Shown here piece by piece: positions 5,409 through 5,445 of a stretch of 5,445 nt of DNA (position 1 is the first letter of the stretch; each line of letters opens with the position of its first letter). Location of the stretch: positions 1 to 5,445 of the forward strand of contig JAYSWD010000080.1 of assembly GCA_043718225.1 (NCBI GenBank), given 5' to 3'. This stretch comes from Multiplicimicrobium sp043718225 (GTDB taxonomy: Bacteria; Omnitrophota; Omnitrophia; Omnitrophales; Aquincolibacteriaceae). The notes under the pieces are model-generated. The model worked only from the letters and a program-made list of their open reading frames with translations, made no database searches and was not told where the DNA came from. A program made the position numbers and the translations under genes.

Positions 5409-5445
5409 ATGAGGTTAGATAAGTTCATGAATGCGAAATTGTATG
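5409..5445 (+). CDS. 5' end of a possible gene cut by the window edge
   Basis: ATG 5409 opens a frame reading MRLDKFMNAKLY to the end of the window. RLDKF at the N-terminus resembles the opening of S4 RNA-binding domains (Hsp15-like proteins, TlyA, some pseudouridine synthases), but twelve residues cannot establish a family. No Shine-Dalgarno sequence precedes 5409. The in-frame ATG at 5427 has GAGG (5411-5414) 12 nt upstream and is an alternative start. CTAACC (5380-5385) can pair with GGTTAG (5413-5418), covering that GAGG. Confidence that a gene starts here is low. Confidence 0.3.
   Translation, partial: MRLDKFMNAKLY

Noticed and set aside
5136..5445. tmRNA or RNase P RNA
   Set aside because: The conserved TTCGAC near the tmRNA 5' end and the GAGGAAAGTCC block of RNase P RNA are missing on both strands.
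1..5445. CRISPR array, insertion sequence or prophage genes
   Set aside because: No spaced direct repeats, transposase motifs or phage genes are seen on either strand.

Overview
This window reads as chromosomal sequence from a bacterium of moderate GC content. Positions 1-4856 hold four consecutive plus-strand genes of de novo pyrimidine (UMP) synthesis: the 3' two thirds of carB, then pyrK, pyrD (class 1B) and pyrF. The carB-pyrK-pyrD-pyrF order matches the core of Bacillus-type pyr operons, but pyrB, pyrC and pyrE are not visible. Weak or absent Shine-Dalgarno sites on some genes, and a tRNA without an encoded CCA, argue against a typical Firmicute or enteric bacterium. An uncultivated lineage is plausible, but I cannot assign a phylum from this window.

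Layout. carB (1-2268) enters from the left edge and is followed after 2 nt by pyrK. A 110-nt gap then carries a strong perfect-arm inverted repeat before pyrD. pyrD overlaps pyrF by 8 nt, with the pyrF ribosome binding site inside the pyrD tail. About 80 nt after pyrF a long hairpin with a short T run probably ends the operon. A separate transcription unit follows: a sigma70-like promoter (TTGAAG, 18 nt, TATAAT) and a tRNA-Gln(CTG) gene at 5044-5114.

The remaining ~290 nt (5115-5408) contain no long ORF but much potential RNA structure: a 16-nt palindrome, a 13-codon ORF with a good ribosome binding site, several hairpins, and two long perfect helices (8 bp and 9 bp) interleaved as an H-type pseudoknot. 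The window ends at the first codons of a possible gene (MRLDKF..., resembling the start of an S4 RNA-binding domain). This stretch looks like a structured 5' leader or a small RNA. I matched it to no known family by eye, and it is the most interesting part of the window.

How the genes work together. CarB makes carbamoyl phosphate. PyrD with its electron-transfer partner PyrK oxidises dihydroorotate to orotate, passing electrons to NAD+ through FMN, a [2Fe-2S] cluster and FAD. PyrF decarboxylates OMP to UMP. The CarB C-terminal domain keeps the residues that bind nucleotide effectors, so feedback control by UMP is likely.
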